A stretch of 64,000 nt of DNA from Streptococcus ovuberis. Lineage in GTDB: Bacteria; Bacillota; Bacilli; Lactobacillales; Streptococcaceae. This document shows, piece after piece, positions 17,185 to 25,671 of the stretch. Below the pieces are notes generated by a model that saw only the letters and a program-made list of their open reading frames with translations, ran no database searches and was not told the DNA's origin. The translations under genes were made by a program, and so were the position numbers. Positions within the stretch are counted from its first letter, which is position 1, and the number at the start of each line of letters is the position of its first letter. The stretch spans positions 142,732-206,731 of the forward strand of contig NZ_JAAXPR010000002.1 of assembly GCF_012396585.1 (NCBI RefSeq). The letters are read 5' to 3'.

Positions 17185-18365
17185 CAATTGGAAAAAAAAT
17201 AGCAGCCATGCTGGCCGCTATCTTAGCAACAACACTGATGGCAGGAGGAGCCTATTTTTTCACCTTGTATGGAGCGACAGCCGATGAGTTAGGGAAAACG
17301 TTTCGTCCTATCCATGAGGGAGAAGAACTTTCCGTTATTGAAGCGACAGATCCTTTCACTATCTTGTTTATGGGGGTAGATACAGGAACAGGATCGCGGG
17401 AAGATGATTGGGTCGGGAACAGTGATTCCATGCTATTGGTGACAGTGAATCCCCTAACCAAGACGACCTCTATGATGAGTCTAGAACGTGATATATTGGT
17501 CAAACTATCGGACGAAGAAGGTGAACCGACAGACACAGAAGCGAAATTAAATGCGGCTTATGCTATGGGCGGTCCAGAAATGGCTATTGCAACGGTTGAG
17601 GACATGATGAACATTTCGATTGACCGTTATGTTATGATCAATATGCAAGGGATGATTGACCTAGTAGATGCTGTTGGTGGAATTACGGTGAATAATACCT
17701 TGGGATTTACCATCTCCATTGAGGAACAGGAGCCTGAGTACACCCAAACCATCGAACCAGGCAAACAGACCGTTAACGGTGAGCAAGCTCTGGTCTATGC
17801 TCGCATGCGGTATCAGGATCCTGAGGGAGACTATGGCCGGCAGAAGCGCCAGCGCGAAGTAATTCAGTTGATTATCAAAAAGCTCCTGAGCATGAATAGC
17901 ATTAGCAAGTATAAGGCGATTTTAAAAGCTGTTTCAAAGAATGTTAGGACAAACATTGCGCTGACCAGAGAAACGATTCCTAAATGGTTAGGCTATCGGG
18001 ATGCTCTAAAAAAGATACAAACCTATCAATTGGCAGGTGAAGATGCAACGATCGGTGAGGTGAGCTATCAGGTGGCAACTTCTGAGCACCTACTTCACAT
18101 GCAAAATGCCTTACAGACATCACTTGGAAAGTCTGCTCGAAAAGAGCTGAAAACGACAGCGGTTCTCTACGAAGAGGTCTATGGTTCTAGTCTGGAAGAG
18201 ACAGGATACAGTAGCACTGAGGTCTGGGGTGGAGAGACGCAAAACCTACCCCAGGTTCAACCTCAGTTAGAACCTGTGCAGGAATTCTCACCCGTAACAG
18301 AAGCAATACCTGCTGTGGAGCCAGTTGGGACAGAAACGATCCCTGAGGGAGCAACAGCCCAATAA
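17181..18365 (+). CDS. LytR-CpsA-Psr (LCP) family protein
   Basis: A membrane-anchored enzyme that attaches glycopolymers such as teichoic acid or capsule to peptidoglycan. The 394-aa protein has one N-terminal membrane helix (residues 8-29) and an LCP domain with FMGVDTG, SLERDI and the arginine-rich YARMRYQDPEGDYGR near residue 205. The C-terminal 50 residues are rich in P, E and V and probably disordered. The ATG overlaps the GNAT stop (ATGA). Confidence 0.93.
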   Translation: MTIGKKIAAMLAAILATTLMAGGAYFFTLYGATADELGKTFRPIHEGEELSVIEATDPFTILFMGVDTGTGSREDDWVGNSDSMLLVTVNPLTKTTSMMSLERDILVKLSDEEGEPTDTEAKLNAAYAMGGPEMAIATVEDMMNISIDRYVMINMQGMIDLVDAVGGITVNNTLGFTISIEEQEPEYTQTIEPGKQTVNGEQALVYARMRYQDPEGDYGRQKRQREVIQLIIKKLLSMNSISKYKAILKAVSKNVRTNIALTRETIPKWLGYRDALKKIQTYQLAGEDATIGEVSYQVATSEHLLHMQNALQTSLGKSARKELKTTAVLYEEVYGSSLEETGYSSTEVWGGETQNLPQVQPQLEPVQEFSPVTEAIPAVEPVGTETIPEGATAQ

Positions 18366-18390
18366 ACTCTCTGATGCCAAACGAATGGTA

Positions 18391-18424
18391 AAAGGCATAC
18401 CTGTCTAGATTCAGGTATGCCTTT
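18391..18424. terminator. bidirectional terminator
   Basis: A 13-bp perfect stem, AAAGGCATACCTG with CAGGTATGCCTTT, lies between the convergent LCP and 102-aa genes. On the reverse strand it runs into TTTT. Confidence 0.75.
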
Positions 18425-18427
18425 GGT

Positions 18428-18736
18428 TTACAGTTCAACCTCAACTTGATTGGAGGGGGCATCTCTTTGCAACAGTGGCATTTGCTCGGTTCGAGCTTCC
18501 ACTTCGCCTTGAAAGACTTGAGCTTTATAACTGAGGTCTTTAGCCATCTCAGTCACTTTTGGAATCTGGCTTTGGATAAAGGCTAACTGTGATTGGATAT
18601 CCTTGAGGTGGCCACTGGCTTCTTGGGTTAACTCCTTGGTTTCAAGTGCTTCACGTTTGATTGTTTTACGATGCTTAATAGCTTGATAAGTAAGGTAGGC
18701 AGCTGTACCTGTCCAGAGTAATCTTCTAAGTTTCAT
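18428..18736 (-). CDS. small membrane-anchored coiled-coil protein
   Basis: A 102-aa protein beginning MKLRRLLWTGTAAYLTYQ (short N-terminal membrane segment), followed by a charged helical stretch (KETKELTQEASGHLKDIQ region) likely to form a coiled coil. It lies 3 bases after hit on the same strand and is probably co-transcribed with it. I do not recognise a named family. A proteobacterial-like YtxH layout is a loose comparison only. Confidence 0.75.
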   Translation of the reverse strand: MKLRRLLWTGTAAYLTYQAIKHRKTIKREALETKELTQEASGHLKDIQSQLAFIQSQIPKVTEMAKDLSYKAQVFQGEVEARTEQMPLLQRDAPSNQVEVEL

Positions 18737-18739
18737 AGG

Positions 18740-19153
18740 TTATGCCTCCAAATAGAGTTCTTGAGCGAGTTGAGCGAGTTGGGTAAAATCGGGTTCATGA
18801 GTCTCAAACTGAATCGCCAGTCCATCTTCCTTATCTAAACGTGGTAGGAGGTGGATGTGGCTATGGAAAACTGTTTGCCCAGCTGCTTCTCCGTTATTGT
18901 TGATGATATTTAATCCCTTGGCCCCCAGTTTTTCCTTGAGTTGGCGAGCAATTTTGGGAATGCGGGCAAAGACCAAACCTGCGGTATCGCTGTCCATGTC
19001 AAAGACATCTGCGACATGCGTTTTAGGAATAACCAAAGTATGGCCAGGGGTTACTTGGGTAATGTCCAGAAAGGCAAGGACCTGATCATCTTCGTAAACT
19101 TTGGAGGATGGGATTTGGCCAGAGACAATTTTACAGAAAATACAGTCAGTCAT
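18740..19153 (-). CDS. hit: HIT-family nucleotide hydrolase
   Basis: A 137-aa histidine-triad protein (Hint-type) that hydrolyses nucleotide phosphoramidates. It shows CIFCKIVSG at the N terminus (zinc-type cysteines) and the triad FHSHIHLLPR near residue 100. I start at the ATG ending at 19153 (AGAGGT upstream); the longer in-frame reading starting at 19225 crosses the promoter region. It is divergent from ecsA, the usual partner arrangement in firmicutes. Confidence 0.94.
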   Translation of the reverse strand: MTDCIFCKIVSGQIPSSKVYEDDQVLAFLDITQVTPGHTLVIPKTHVADVFDMDSDTAGLVFARIPKIARQLKEKLGAKGLNIINNNGEAAGQTVFHSHIHLLPRLDKEDGLAIQFETHEPDFTQLAQLAQELYLEA

Positions 19154-19214
19154 GGTTTTACCTCTTTTCTTGAATCTGTTATAATAAATTATATCAAAAA
19201 AATCGGAGAAATGA

Positions 19215-19943
19215 ATGTTAAACATCCAAAATGTAACGGGAGGTTATGCCAATATCCCAGTTCTTAGAAATATTTCCTTTGAGATTGCCGATGGTGAGTT
19301 GGTGGGGCTCATTGGGTTAAATGGTGCAGGAAAGTCTACCACAATCAATGAAATTATTGGCCTGTTAACGCCTTATAAGGGGGAGATTACCATTGATGGC
19401 CTAAGTCTAAAGCAGGATGCTGAGAATTATCGAAAAAAAATAGGCTTTATTCCTGAAACGCCGAGCCTTTATGAAGAGTTGACCTTAAAAGAGCATTTGG
19501 AAGTAGTCGCTTTGGCTTATGACATACCCATTGAAAAGGCCTTGGAAAGGGCAGAAGTCCTCTTGAAGTTATTCCGTCTAGACCAGCGTCTCGATTGGTT
19601 TCCGGTCAATTTTTCCAAAGGGATGAAACAGAAGGTTATGATCATCTGTGCCTTGATTGTTGAGCCGAGTCTCTTGATTGTGGATGAGCCCTTTTTGGGG
19701 CTGGATCCATTGGCTATAAAAGACCTGAAAGACCTTTTGGTTGCAGAAAAGGCCAAAGGCACCTCCATCTTGATGTCCACTCATGTGCTGGATTCTGCAG
19801 AGAAAATGTGCGACCGCTTCATCATTCTTCACCATGGTGAAATCAAGGCTCAGGGGCGTTTAGAGGATCTCCAAGAAGCTTTCGATATGCCAGAAGCTGA
19901 TCTGAATGCCATCTACCTACGGTTGACGGAGGAGACTGAATGA
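19215..19943 (+). CDS. ecsA: ABC transporter ATPase EcsA/PptA
   Basis: ATPase of the Ecs transporter. In streptococci the same pair, called PptAB, exports short pheromone peptides (established for SHP and ComS-type peptides). The 242-aa protein has Walker A GLNGAGKST near residue 36, signature FSKGMKQK, and Walker B LLIVDEPF. ATG 19215 follows CGGAG by 7 bases. It overlaps ecsB by ATGA. Confidence 0.93.
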   Translation: MLNIQNVTGGYANIPVLRNISFEIADGELVGLIGLNGAGKSTTINEIIGLLTPYKGEITIDGLSLKQDAENYRKKIGFIPETPSLYEELTLKEHLEVVALAYDIPIEKALERAEVLLKLFRLDQRLDWFPVNFSKGMKQKVMIICALIVEPSLLIVDEPFLGLDPLAIKDLKDLLVAEKAKGTSILMSTHVLDSAEKMCDRFIILHHGEIKAQGRLEDLQEAFDMPEADLNAIYLRLTEETE

Positions 19944-20977
19944 AAGCTTTATTTTTGAAACGGCGCCAACTGTTTCATAAGCAATGCGCCAGGTACCTAA
20001 AATATGTCTTGAACGATCACTTTATCCTATTTATGCTGCTTGGTATGGGATTTGTCATGGTCCAATACAGCCAATTGATTAAACACCCTCCTCAGGATAC
20101 TTTTGTCTTACGAATGGTGGTTATTGTTTTGTTATTGGGAGCTAGCTTTATGGGGGATTTTACGGCTTATTTAGAGAGGCCGGATCAGCAGTTTCTCTTA
20201 GGCAAGGAAGCCCATGTTGCTCGAGAAATAGAAAGGGCTCATCGAAAAGGTTTCCTTATTTGGACGATCATCCAGTTAGTAACGGCTGTTTTTCTTTATC
20301 CCCTGGCCTTGGCTGCTCAACTTTCTCTAGTGTCCTACGTGATTTTGGTGCTCCTGTCCATTGTCATTAATGTAGCCTATTTTCGCCGAAAACTGGTAGC
20401 TTTAACCAGTCAGCAACGCGTCTCTTGGGATGCAGCGATTAACCATGATCGCCATCAAAAACAAGCTGTTCTCAAGTTTTTTTCCCTTTTTACACAGGTC
20501 AAGGGAATTTCTCAAAGCGTTAGACGTAGAGCTTTTCTGGATCCTGTCCTCACTCTTTTTCAGCAAGGGACTTGGCTTTATCTCTTTGCGCGAGCCTTTT
20601 TAAGATCGGGTGATTACTTAAGGCTGAGCCTTCGTTTGGCCTTGCTCAGTTTTTTCAGTCTTAGTCTTATTGGTCAAGACTTAGTTGCGACAGTGCTAGC
20701 CATTTTGTTTAACTACCTCCTTCTTTTTCAACTCATGGCTCTCTACAACCATTACGACTATCAATACATGACCAGTCTTTTTCCGGTGACACGTGGCGAG
20801 AAGAAAAGGAGCTTAAGACTCTTTTTAAACGGCTTCTTTTTCTTCTTATTAACGATTCAAGTTGCTTTGGCAGCTGTTTTCTTCCAAGACAGGGTTTACT
20901 TACTTGTCTTGATAGGGGTACAAATCGTATTAAATGTGTGTTATCTTCCTTATAAAATAGAGAAATTGATTGACTAA
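19940..20977 (+). CDS. ecsB: ABC transporter permease EcsB/PptB
   Basis: Membrane half of the Ecs/Ppt exporter. The 345-aa protein has paired helices near residues 30-75 and 105-150 and a C-terminal cluster (230-345), with a cytoplasmic basic loop between. It matches the EcsB family in length and layout and by its position behind ecsA. It may release pheromone-type peptides; a candidate 16-aa peptide gene lies 1.8 kb downstream. Confidence 0.9.
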   Translation: MKALFLKRRQLFHKQCARYLKYVLNDHFILFMLLGMGFVMVQYSQLIKHPPQDTFVLRMVVIVLLLGASFMGDFTAYLERPDQQFLLGKEAHVAREIERAHRKGFLIWTIIQLVTAVFLYPLALAAQLSLVSYVILVLLSIVINVAYFRRKLVALTSQQRVSWDAAINHDRHQKQAVLKFFSLFTQVKGISQSVRRRAFLDPVLTLFQQGTWLYLFARAFLRSGDYLRLSLRLALLSFFSLSLIGQDLVATVLAILFNYLLLFQLMALYNHYDYQYMTSLFPVTRGEKKRSLRLFLNGFFFFLLTIQVALAAVFFQDRVYLLVLIGVQIVLNVCYLPYKIEKLID

Positions 20978-21024
20978 GGCGCTTAAAACTAGTAAAATAG
21001 TAGAGAATTTCTAAGGAGAGCAAC

Positions 21025-21822
21025 ATGCAATACACAGATGATGGATTAAGTTTGGCCCCTATTCCAGGCTTTAGTGGTCAAGCTTATAAGGGGACTTACC
21101 CTGATGGGACCGAAGCCTTTATCAAGATGAATACAACGCCCATTTTAGCGGCTCTGGCTAAGGAGCAGATTGCTCCCAAGCTTTTATGGAGCAAGCGGAC
21201 ATTGACCGGTTCGATTATGAGTGCTCAAGAGTGGTTGGACGGACGTACCCTCGACAAGCAGGACATGGGGAGCAAGCAGATAATCAGCATTTTAACGCGC
21301 CTTCACCGGTCTAAACTCTTGGCTAACCAGCTGACCAAGCTAGGCCATACAAACGAGACCCCAGCGGATCTGGTTCGCTATTGGCAGTCCGAATCTGTTT
21401 TGCAGGTGAGGGAAAATACTTATCTGCAGTCTATTGCTAAAGAACTTTTACAAGATCAGCCGCGATTTAATGAAGAACATGCCACGATTGTACACGGTGA
21501 CATCCATCATACCAATTGGCTGGAGACCAAATCAGGCATGGTTTACTTGACAGATTGGGATACGGTCCGATTGACAGATCGGATGTTTGATGTAGCCCAT
21601 ATCCTCAGCCACTATATTCCTCGCTCAGAGTGGAAGGAATGGTTGACAAGTTATGGTTATAAATACAATGCATTGGTCCTAAGCAAGGTGGAATGGTACG
21701 GGCAACTGTCCTATCTTTATCAAATCAACAAGTGCTTTGAGACCCATAATATTGAGAATGTAAACAAAGAAGTCTATGCGCTTCGTCGATTCCGTGAATT
21801 AAGAGGGCAGTATGAGAGTTAG
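21025..21822 (+). CDS. ccrZ: cell-cycle regulator CcrZ
   Basis: A 265-aa kinase-fold protein of the choline/aminoglycoside phosphotransferase type. The pneumococcal CcrZ phosphorylates (deoxy)ribosyl compounds and links division to replication initiation. The catalytic loop HGDIHHTNW (near residue 155) and the metal-binding YLTDWDTV are intact. AAGGAG precedes the ATG, and a TAAAAT -10 lies at about 20993. It overlaps trmB by 11 bases, the conserved arrangement. Confidence 0.92.
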   Translation: MQYTDDGLSLAPIPGFSGQAYKGTYPDGTEAFIKMNTTPILAALAKEQIAPKLLWSKRTLTGSIMSAQEWLDGRTLDKQDMGSKQIISILTRLHRSKLLANQLTKLGHTNETPADLVRYWQSESVLQVRENTYLQSIAKELLQDQPRFNEEHATIVHGDIHHTNWLETKSGMVYLTDWDTVRLTDRMFDVAHILSHYIPRSEWKEWLTSYGYKYNALVLSKVEWYGQLSYLYQINKCFETHNIENVNKEVYALRRFRELRGQYES

Positions 21823-22450
21823 AAAACGAAAGGGAGCAGAAGCCCTATTGGCGGAGAATCCTCAATATGTGATTTTGGATCCTGAAGCGTACAAGGGCAA
21901 GTGGCATCAGGTCTTTGGCAATGACAACCCGATTCATATCGAAGTAGGATCAGGCAAAGGGCGTTTTATTACAGGAATGGCAGCAGCCAATCCAGATATC
22001 AACTACATCGGGATTGATATTCAGCTCTCTGTTCTAAGTTATGCTCTGGATCGGGTATTAGAGCAAGACTTGCCAAATGTCAAGCTGCTCCGAGTGGACG
22101 GTTCTAGCTTGACTAACTATTTTGCGGATGCCGAAATTGATCGCCTTTATCTGAATTTTTCAGATCCTTGGCCCAAGAAAAAACATGCAAAGAGACGTCT
22201 GACCTACAAGTCTTTTTTGGAGACCTATCAGCAGATTTTGCCTGCTCAAGGAGAGATTCATTTCAAGACGGATAACAGAGGCCTCTTTGAATATAGTCTG
22301 GTCAGTTTTTCCCAGTATGGGATGACCTTATTAGGTATCTGGCTGGACTTACATGCAGCAAATCTTGAAGGGAATGTTATGACAGAGTATGAGGAAAAGT
22401 TTTCTCAAAAAGGTCAGCCTATTTATAGGGTGGAAGCAAGATTTGCCTAG
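21812..22450 (+). CDS. trmB: tRNA (guanine-N7-)-methyltransferase
   Basis: Methylates G46 in tRNAs using SAM. The 212-aa protein shows [14 protein letters not shown] (SAM-binding, near residue 45), GIDIQLSV, the catalytic-region [16 protein letters not shown] near residue 118, and the C-terminal TEYEEKF. It follows ccrZ directly and ends in a strong terminator. Confidence 0.95.
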   Translation: MRVRKRKGAEALLAENPQYVILDPEAYKGKWHQVFGNDNPIHIEVGSGKGRFITGMAAANPDINYIGIDIQLSVLSYALDRVLEQDLPNVKLLRVDGSSLTNYFADAEIDRLYLNFSDPWPKKKHAKRRLTYKSFLETYQQILPAQGEIHFKTDNRGLFEYSLVSFSQYGMTLLGIWLDLHAANLEGNVMTEYEEKFSQKGQPIYRVEARFA

Positions 22451-22482
22451 TTCGTTGTAACCTATTATGATACATCAGAAAT

Positions 22483-22522
22483 CCTCAGCTAGAGTTCTAT
22501 GGATAACTAGCTGGGGTTTTTT
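22483..22522 (+). terminator. intrinsic terminator after trmB
   Basis: A 10-bp stem (CCTCAGCTAG with CTAGCTGGGG, one wobble) followed by TTTTTT. It separates trmB from the signalling locus. Confidence 0.88.
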
Positions 22523-22599
22523 GTCTGCGGGGAATGAAACAAGGAGAATCAGGGTTAAGTTTTTCAGAGTGTTAAGGAATAGCTGTTAAAGGGGAAAGA

Positions 22600-22631
22600 A
22601 CCGTTTATGATGAAAAAATGACCATTTATGA
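22600..22631 (+). promoter_or_regulatory. candidate LytTR regulator binding site
   Basis: ACCGTTTATGA (22600-22610) and ACCATTTATGA (22621-22631) are direct repeats differing at one base, with start points 21 bp apart, two helical turns. ComE and BlpR bind paired repeats with the same period. A TAAAAT (22662-22667) lies 30 bp downstream. The response regulator encoded at 24152 is of this class, so autoregulation is likely. Confidence 0.7.
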
Positions 22632-22691
22632 AATATGTGTCCGGAATTTTTGGTAAAAAGGTAAAATTATCCCATAAGAAGCGAAAAAATA

Positions 22692-22720
22692 TTGAATTAA
22701 ATAGCAAAAAATGGTATAGT
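22692..22720 (+). promoter_or_regulatory. promoter before the peptide gene
   Basis: TTGAAT (22692-22697), a 17-bp spacer and TATAGT (22715-22720). It could give basal transcription of the peptide-kinase-regulator operon, with the LytTR site and the TAAAAT at 22662 giving the induced level. Confidence 0.5.
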
Positions 22721-22768
22721 TATTTCATTCAGAATATTCGCTTCTTTCAAAAGAAAGGAGGAGATGAT

Positions 22769-22819
22769 ATGTTTGATTGGGGAAAACTATTTCCTATCTT
22801 TGGTGGTCGAAAACCTTAA
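22769..22819 (+). CDS. candidate signalling peptide, 16 aa
   Basis: Encodes MFDWGKLFPIFGGRKP. AAAGGAGG lies 7 bases before ATG 22769, the strongest ribosome site in this locus. The histidine kinase starts 15 bases after its stop, with its own AAGGAG overlapping the stop, so the peptide is coupled to the kinase. There is no double-glycine leader, no signal peptide and no AgrD-like charged tail; it is aromatic and amphipathic with a basic end. Its place where BlpC or ComC would lie suggests the kinase's ligand. A leaderless peptide or a leader peptide for translational coupling are the alternatives. An in-frame extension to 22628 lacks a ribosome site. Confidence 0.65.
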   Translation: MFDWGKLFPIFGGRKP

Positions 22820-22834
22820 GGAGAAGTATTAATT

Positions 22835-24148
22835 ATGAATTACGGAAATATCATTGGAGCTATTGCTTTGCTAGTTCAATATCTCAGTTATATGTATGTT
22901 TTTTCACGGATTAAGAGTGAAAAGATGAATGTAAAAATTATTATCAGATTTATAGTTATGGAACTTCTAAGAGGTTTGTTCTTGGGAGGTGCATTGTCTC
23001 TGTTATTACTACCAGTGGAATTATATACTTTGGATCGTAAGATCCTAAAAAATAAGGATAAGGAAAAATCACTTTTCTACGCTGTATATACTTTCTATTT
23101 TGTATTTACTTTTTTTAACTTTTTTGATTTAGCATTTCAAGAATTCATAAATAAGTCTCTGTTTAACCGAAACATAACAACATTTTGGTTAATTGCATTT
23201 TCAATGATTATCCTTTTGCATCGTCTAATTTTTCACATTATAAAGTTAGATACAACCCCTTTAAAAGATGATGATCCGTTTGTAAGTTTAAAGATTATTA
23301 AGCCGCTGAATAAGACATTACTAGTTGCTGTTTCAGTTTTGTTGGGTGTTCATTACCTAGAAATGTATTTTGATTTTGGCACGGTCTCTCAGTATTCTAA
23401 ATATCTGATTTTTGCCTATCTTTTCATGATTGTCAGTGTCTTAATTCTGCTTAATAATAAAATTGTAGCTTATCAGGAGGAGATTTTTCAGCGGGAGAAG
23501 GAGGAGCAGTATCGGCGCTTGCAATTATATACGAATGAGATTCAGACCCTTTATCAGACCGTTCGTGGTTTTAAGCATGATTATAAAAATATGTTGATCA
23601 CCTTGAGGGACAGTATTCAGACAGGAGATATTGAGAATGTGAGGTATTTATATCAAAATATTCTCGTCTCCGCTGATATTAGCTTGTCGGAAGGGGAAAA
23701 TATTGATGATTTGTCCCGTCTGGAAAGTCCAGCTCTTAAGAGTTTGCTCTATCATAAATTTAATCAGGCTCGCCAAGAGGGGGTGACGATTCATTTAGAA
23801 ATTAAGGATGAAGTGACAGGGCTTCAGATGGAATTGTTGGATTTTGTAAGAGTGCTATCTATTCTAGTTGACAATGCCATTGAGGCTGCTAAAGAAACAC
23901 TGAAGCCAGAAGTCTTTTTTGCTATTATCAGGCAGGGAACACGCTATATTATTCATATCAAAAACAGCATCAAGTCAAGTCTTATTCCAGTGAGTCAGAT
24001 TTTTAAGCAAGGCTATTCTAGTAAGGGGAAGGGCAGAGGAGAGGGGCTGTTTACCGTTAGTCAAATTATCAAGCGCTATTGCAAAGTCGCGATTGAAACA
24101 GAGGTGACAGATCTTTTTTTTACGCAGATTGTTTACATAGGGGATTGA
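22835..24148 (+). CDS. sensor histidine kinase, HPK10 (BlpH/ComD/AgrC type)
   Basis: A 437-aa receptor kinase. Six or seven hydrophobic segments fill residues 5-215, then a coiled linker (EEQYRRLQLYTNEIQ) and the phosphoacceptor motif VRGFKHDYKNML near residue 250. The ATPase end has VDNAIEAAKE near residue 350 and GRGEGLFTVSQI. The family usually senses secreted peptides. It lies between the 16-aa peptide gene and the LytTR regulator. The membrane domain has lower GC than its neighbours, as often seen in fast-changing receptor domains. Confidence 0.9.
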   Translation: MNYGNIIGAIALLVQYLSYMYVFSRIKSEKMNVKIIIRFIVMELLRGLFLGGALSLLLLPVELYTLDRKILKNKDKEKSLFYAVYTFYFVFTFFNFFDLAFQEFINKSLFNRNITTFWLIAFSMIILLHRLIFHIIKLDTTPLKDDDPFVSLKIIKPLNKTLLVAVSVLLGVHYLEMYFDFGTVSQYSKYLIFAYLFMIVSVLILLNNKIVAYQEEIFQREKEEQYRRLQLYTNEIQTLYQTVRGFKHDYKNMLITLRDSIQTGDIENVRYLYQNILVSADISLSEGENIDDLSRLESPALKSLLYHKFNQARQEGVTIHLEIKDEVTGLQMELLDFVRVLSILVDNAIEAAKETLKPEVFFAIIRQGTRYIIHIKNSIKSSLIPVSQIFKQGYSSKGKGRGEGLFTVSQIIKRYCKVAIETEVTDLFFTQIVYIGD

Positions 24149-24151
24149 GCA

Positions 24152-24886
24152 ATGGATATTTATATTTTAGAAGATGAGCTTTATCATCAGAATCGTTTGC
24201 AAGGAGTGTTGCAGGAAATTGCTCGTCAATTTGGTGTTCAGCTGGATATTAAATTGGTGACAGGGAAACCAGAGGAATTGTTAAGTAGTATGACAACTTT
24301 TGGAAAAAACCAGATTTATTTTTTGGACATTGAACTGAAGGGCCAGGAGAAGAAGGGGCTCGAGGTGGCGCATCAGATTCGAGAAAAGGATGATGAGGCG
24401 ATTATTATTTTTGTGACGACTCATACAGAATTTGCGGCGATCACTTATTTTTACCAAGTGTCTGCCCTAGGCTTTGTGAACAAAGAGCTAGAGACCCAGG
24501 AATTGACAAAAGACATTGCTAACTATGTTCAGGCCATTATGAAACGTCAAGCTTTTCTTCAAGAAGATATCTTTGAAATAAAGACACAGACACGGCATGT
24601 GCGCGTCCCTTTTGAGGATATTTGCCTGATAGAAACGACGGAGATTCCTCATAAGTTAGTTCTCATCACAGATAAGCAACGGTTGGAATTTTATGATAGC
24701 ATCAAGAGTATTGAGCAAAAAGAACCCCGTTTATTTAGGGCTCACAAAGCTTTTTTAGTCAATCCGATCAAGGTTCAAGAAATAGATCCCGTTAACAATG
24801 TCCTTTATTTTGCAAATGGTTTGGACTGCCTGGTGTCGCGCCGTAAAGTCAAGGAATTAAAGAAGCGAATGGGGCTGAAGGGTTAA
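24152..24886 (+). CDS. LytTR-family response regulator (BlpR/ComE type)
   Basis: A 244-aa regulator. The receiver domain (residues 1-125) starts IYILEDELYH and has the phosphoacceptor aspartate in YFLDIELKG near residue 61. The LytTR DNA-binding domain follows (FEIKTQTRHVRVPFEDI to VSRRKVKELKKRM). It lies 3 bases after the kinase. A matching direct repeat lies upstream of the operon. No exporter, bacteriocin or immunity gene follows, so the targets are not evident here. Confidence 0.92.
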   Translation: MDIYILEDELYHQNRLQGVLQEIARQFGVQLDIKLVTGKPEELLSSMTTFGKNQIYFLDIELKGQEKKGLEVAHQIREKDDEAIIIFVTTHTEFAAITYFYQVSALGFVNKELETQELTKDIANYVQAIMKRQAFLQEDIFEIKTQTRHVRVPFEDICLIETTEIPHKLVLITDKQRLEFYDSIKSIEQKEPRLFRAHKAFLVNPIKVQEIDPVNNVLYFANGLDCLVSRRKVKELKKRMGLKG

Positions 24887-25096
24887 AACAGAGCGCTTGA
24901 AAGTTAATCTGAACTACCTAGGATAATCTCAGGAAATTTTGGGGTTCAGAAATCTTTTTTCAATGTTTGAGAATTAGTAGAGCGAGGGATAACGCGCTGA
25001 GATAGCGATTTTTCTTTCGATAAAATAGGAGGGGCAAATAGTTTAGTCATAGGAGATATGTAATAACTGCATTATGTGGTGATGAGATGTGGCATG

Positions 25097-25122
25097 AAAC
25101 AATCTATTTATAGGTTGTTTTA
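25097..25122 (+). terminator. weak terminator after the response regulator
   Basis: An 8-bp stem, AAACAATC with GGTTGTTT (one wobble), runs into TTTTAT. Confidence 0.45.
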
Positions 25123-25382
25123 TCTGCCTTTTCGGTTATTTGAACGCCTTTTAAGCAGAAAGCTTATAGTTTTAGGGGGCTCCCCTTGACTTCCTACGAC
25201 AAGCACATGAAGGAAATCAATTGTTGAAAAAGTTTTGAAACCATCAACCCCTAGTTTTTAGGCAATTCGAGAAAGTTTACGCAAAAATAGTTGTCTACTG
25301 TTCTATACAATAGTGCCTAAAAAATTGCTTTCGGTAACTAGTGTACTTTAATCCCAAACTTTTCAGAATAAATTTTTGTATT

Positions 25383-25549
25383 TCAGAAGCTGTATTCACA
25401 ATAGAAACACTGACTAGATTGGGCTAATTTTAGCTGACTCACTATCAGATGTTCTGGTAATACGGCTATTATTCCCGCAAAAATTGTCCTCAGTTGGCAA
25501 AAAACTAGCCTAATTAACTTAATATCCCTATTGTGAATACAGGTTCTCA
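25383..25549. repeat. MITE-like foldback element
   Basis: CTGTATTCACAATAG (25390-25404) and its exact complement (25528-25542) bound about 120 bases. Similarity extends outward (TTCAGAAG against TTGAGAAC) and inward (GGGCTAATTTT against AGGCTAGTTTT), so most of the 167 bases can fold back. It has no coding capacity. It resembles a small non-autonomous transposon. No clear target duplication is visible. Confidence 0.55.
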
Positions 25550-25601
25550 AGCATTTATTGAAACGTTGTTTTTCATGCGTACGGCGTGGTTAGATTCCAA
25601 T

Positions 25602-25631
25602 TTGACATTCACAAGTCATAGAAAATATGGT
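25602..25631 (+). promoter_or_regulatory. ppaC promoter
   Basis: TTGACA (25602-25607), an 18-bp spacer and TATGGT (25626-25631). The start would fall near 25638, and a GAGG ribosome site precedes ATG 25672. Confidence 0.6.
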
Positions 25632-25671
25632 AAAATGAAGGTACTTATATTTGAAAAAGAGGTTTGATGAC

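Larger units (their letters stand above)
24887..25601. other. gene-free region after the signalling operon
   Basis: No intact gene in over 700 bases. It holds a weak terminator (25097-25122), an inverted repeat TTTTTAGGCA/TGCCTAAAAA (25255-25264 and 25314-25323), and a large foldback at 25383-25549. A GATAAAAT followed by AGGAGGGG (25019-25036) looks like a promoter and ribosome site with no gene behind it, perhaps where regulated genes were lost. Confidence 0.55.

Noticed and set aside
22628..22768. Possible 47-residue N-terminal extension of the 16-aa peptide
   Set aside because: Its ATG lies inside the regulator-binding repeat and upstream of the best promoter, has no ribosome site, and reads as lysine/asparagine-rich AT sequence without leader features or a double-glycine site.
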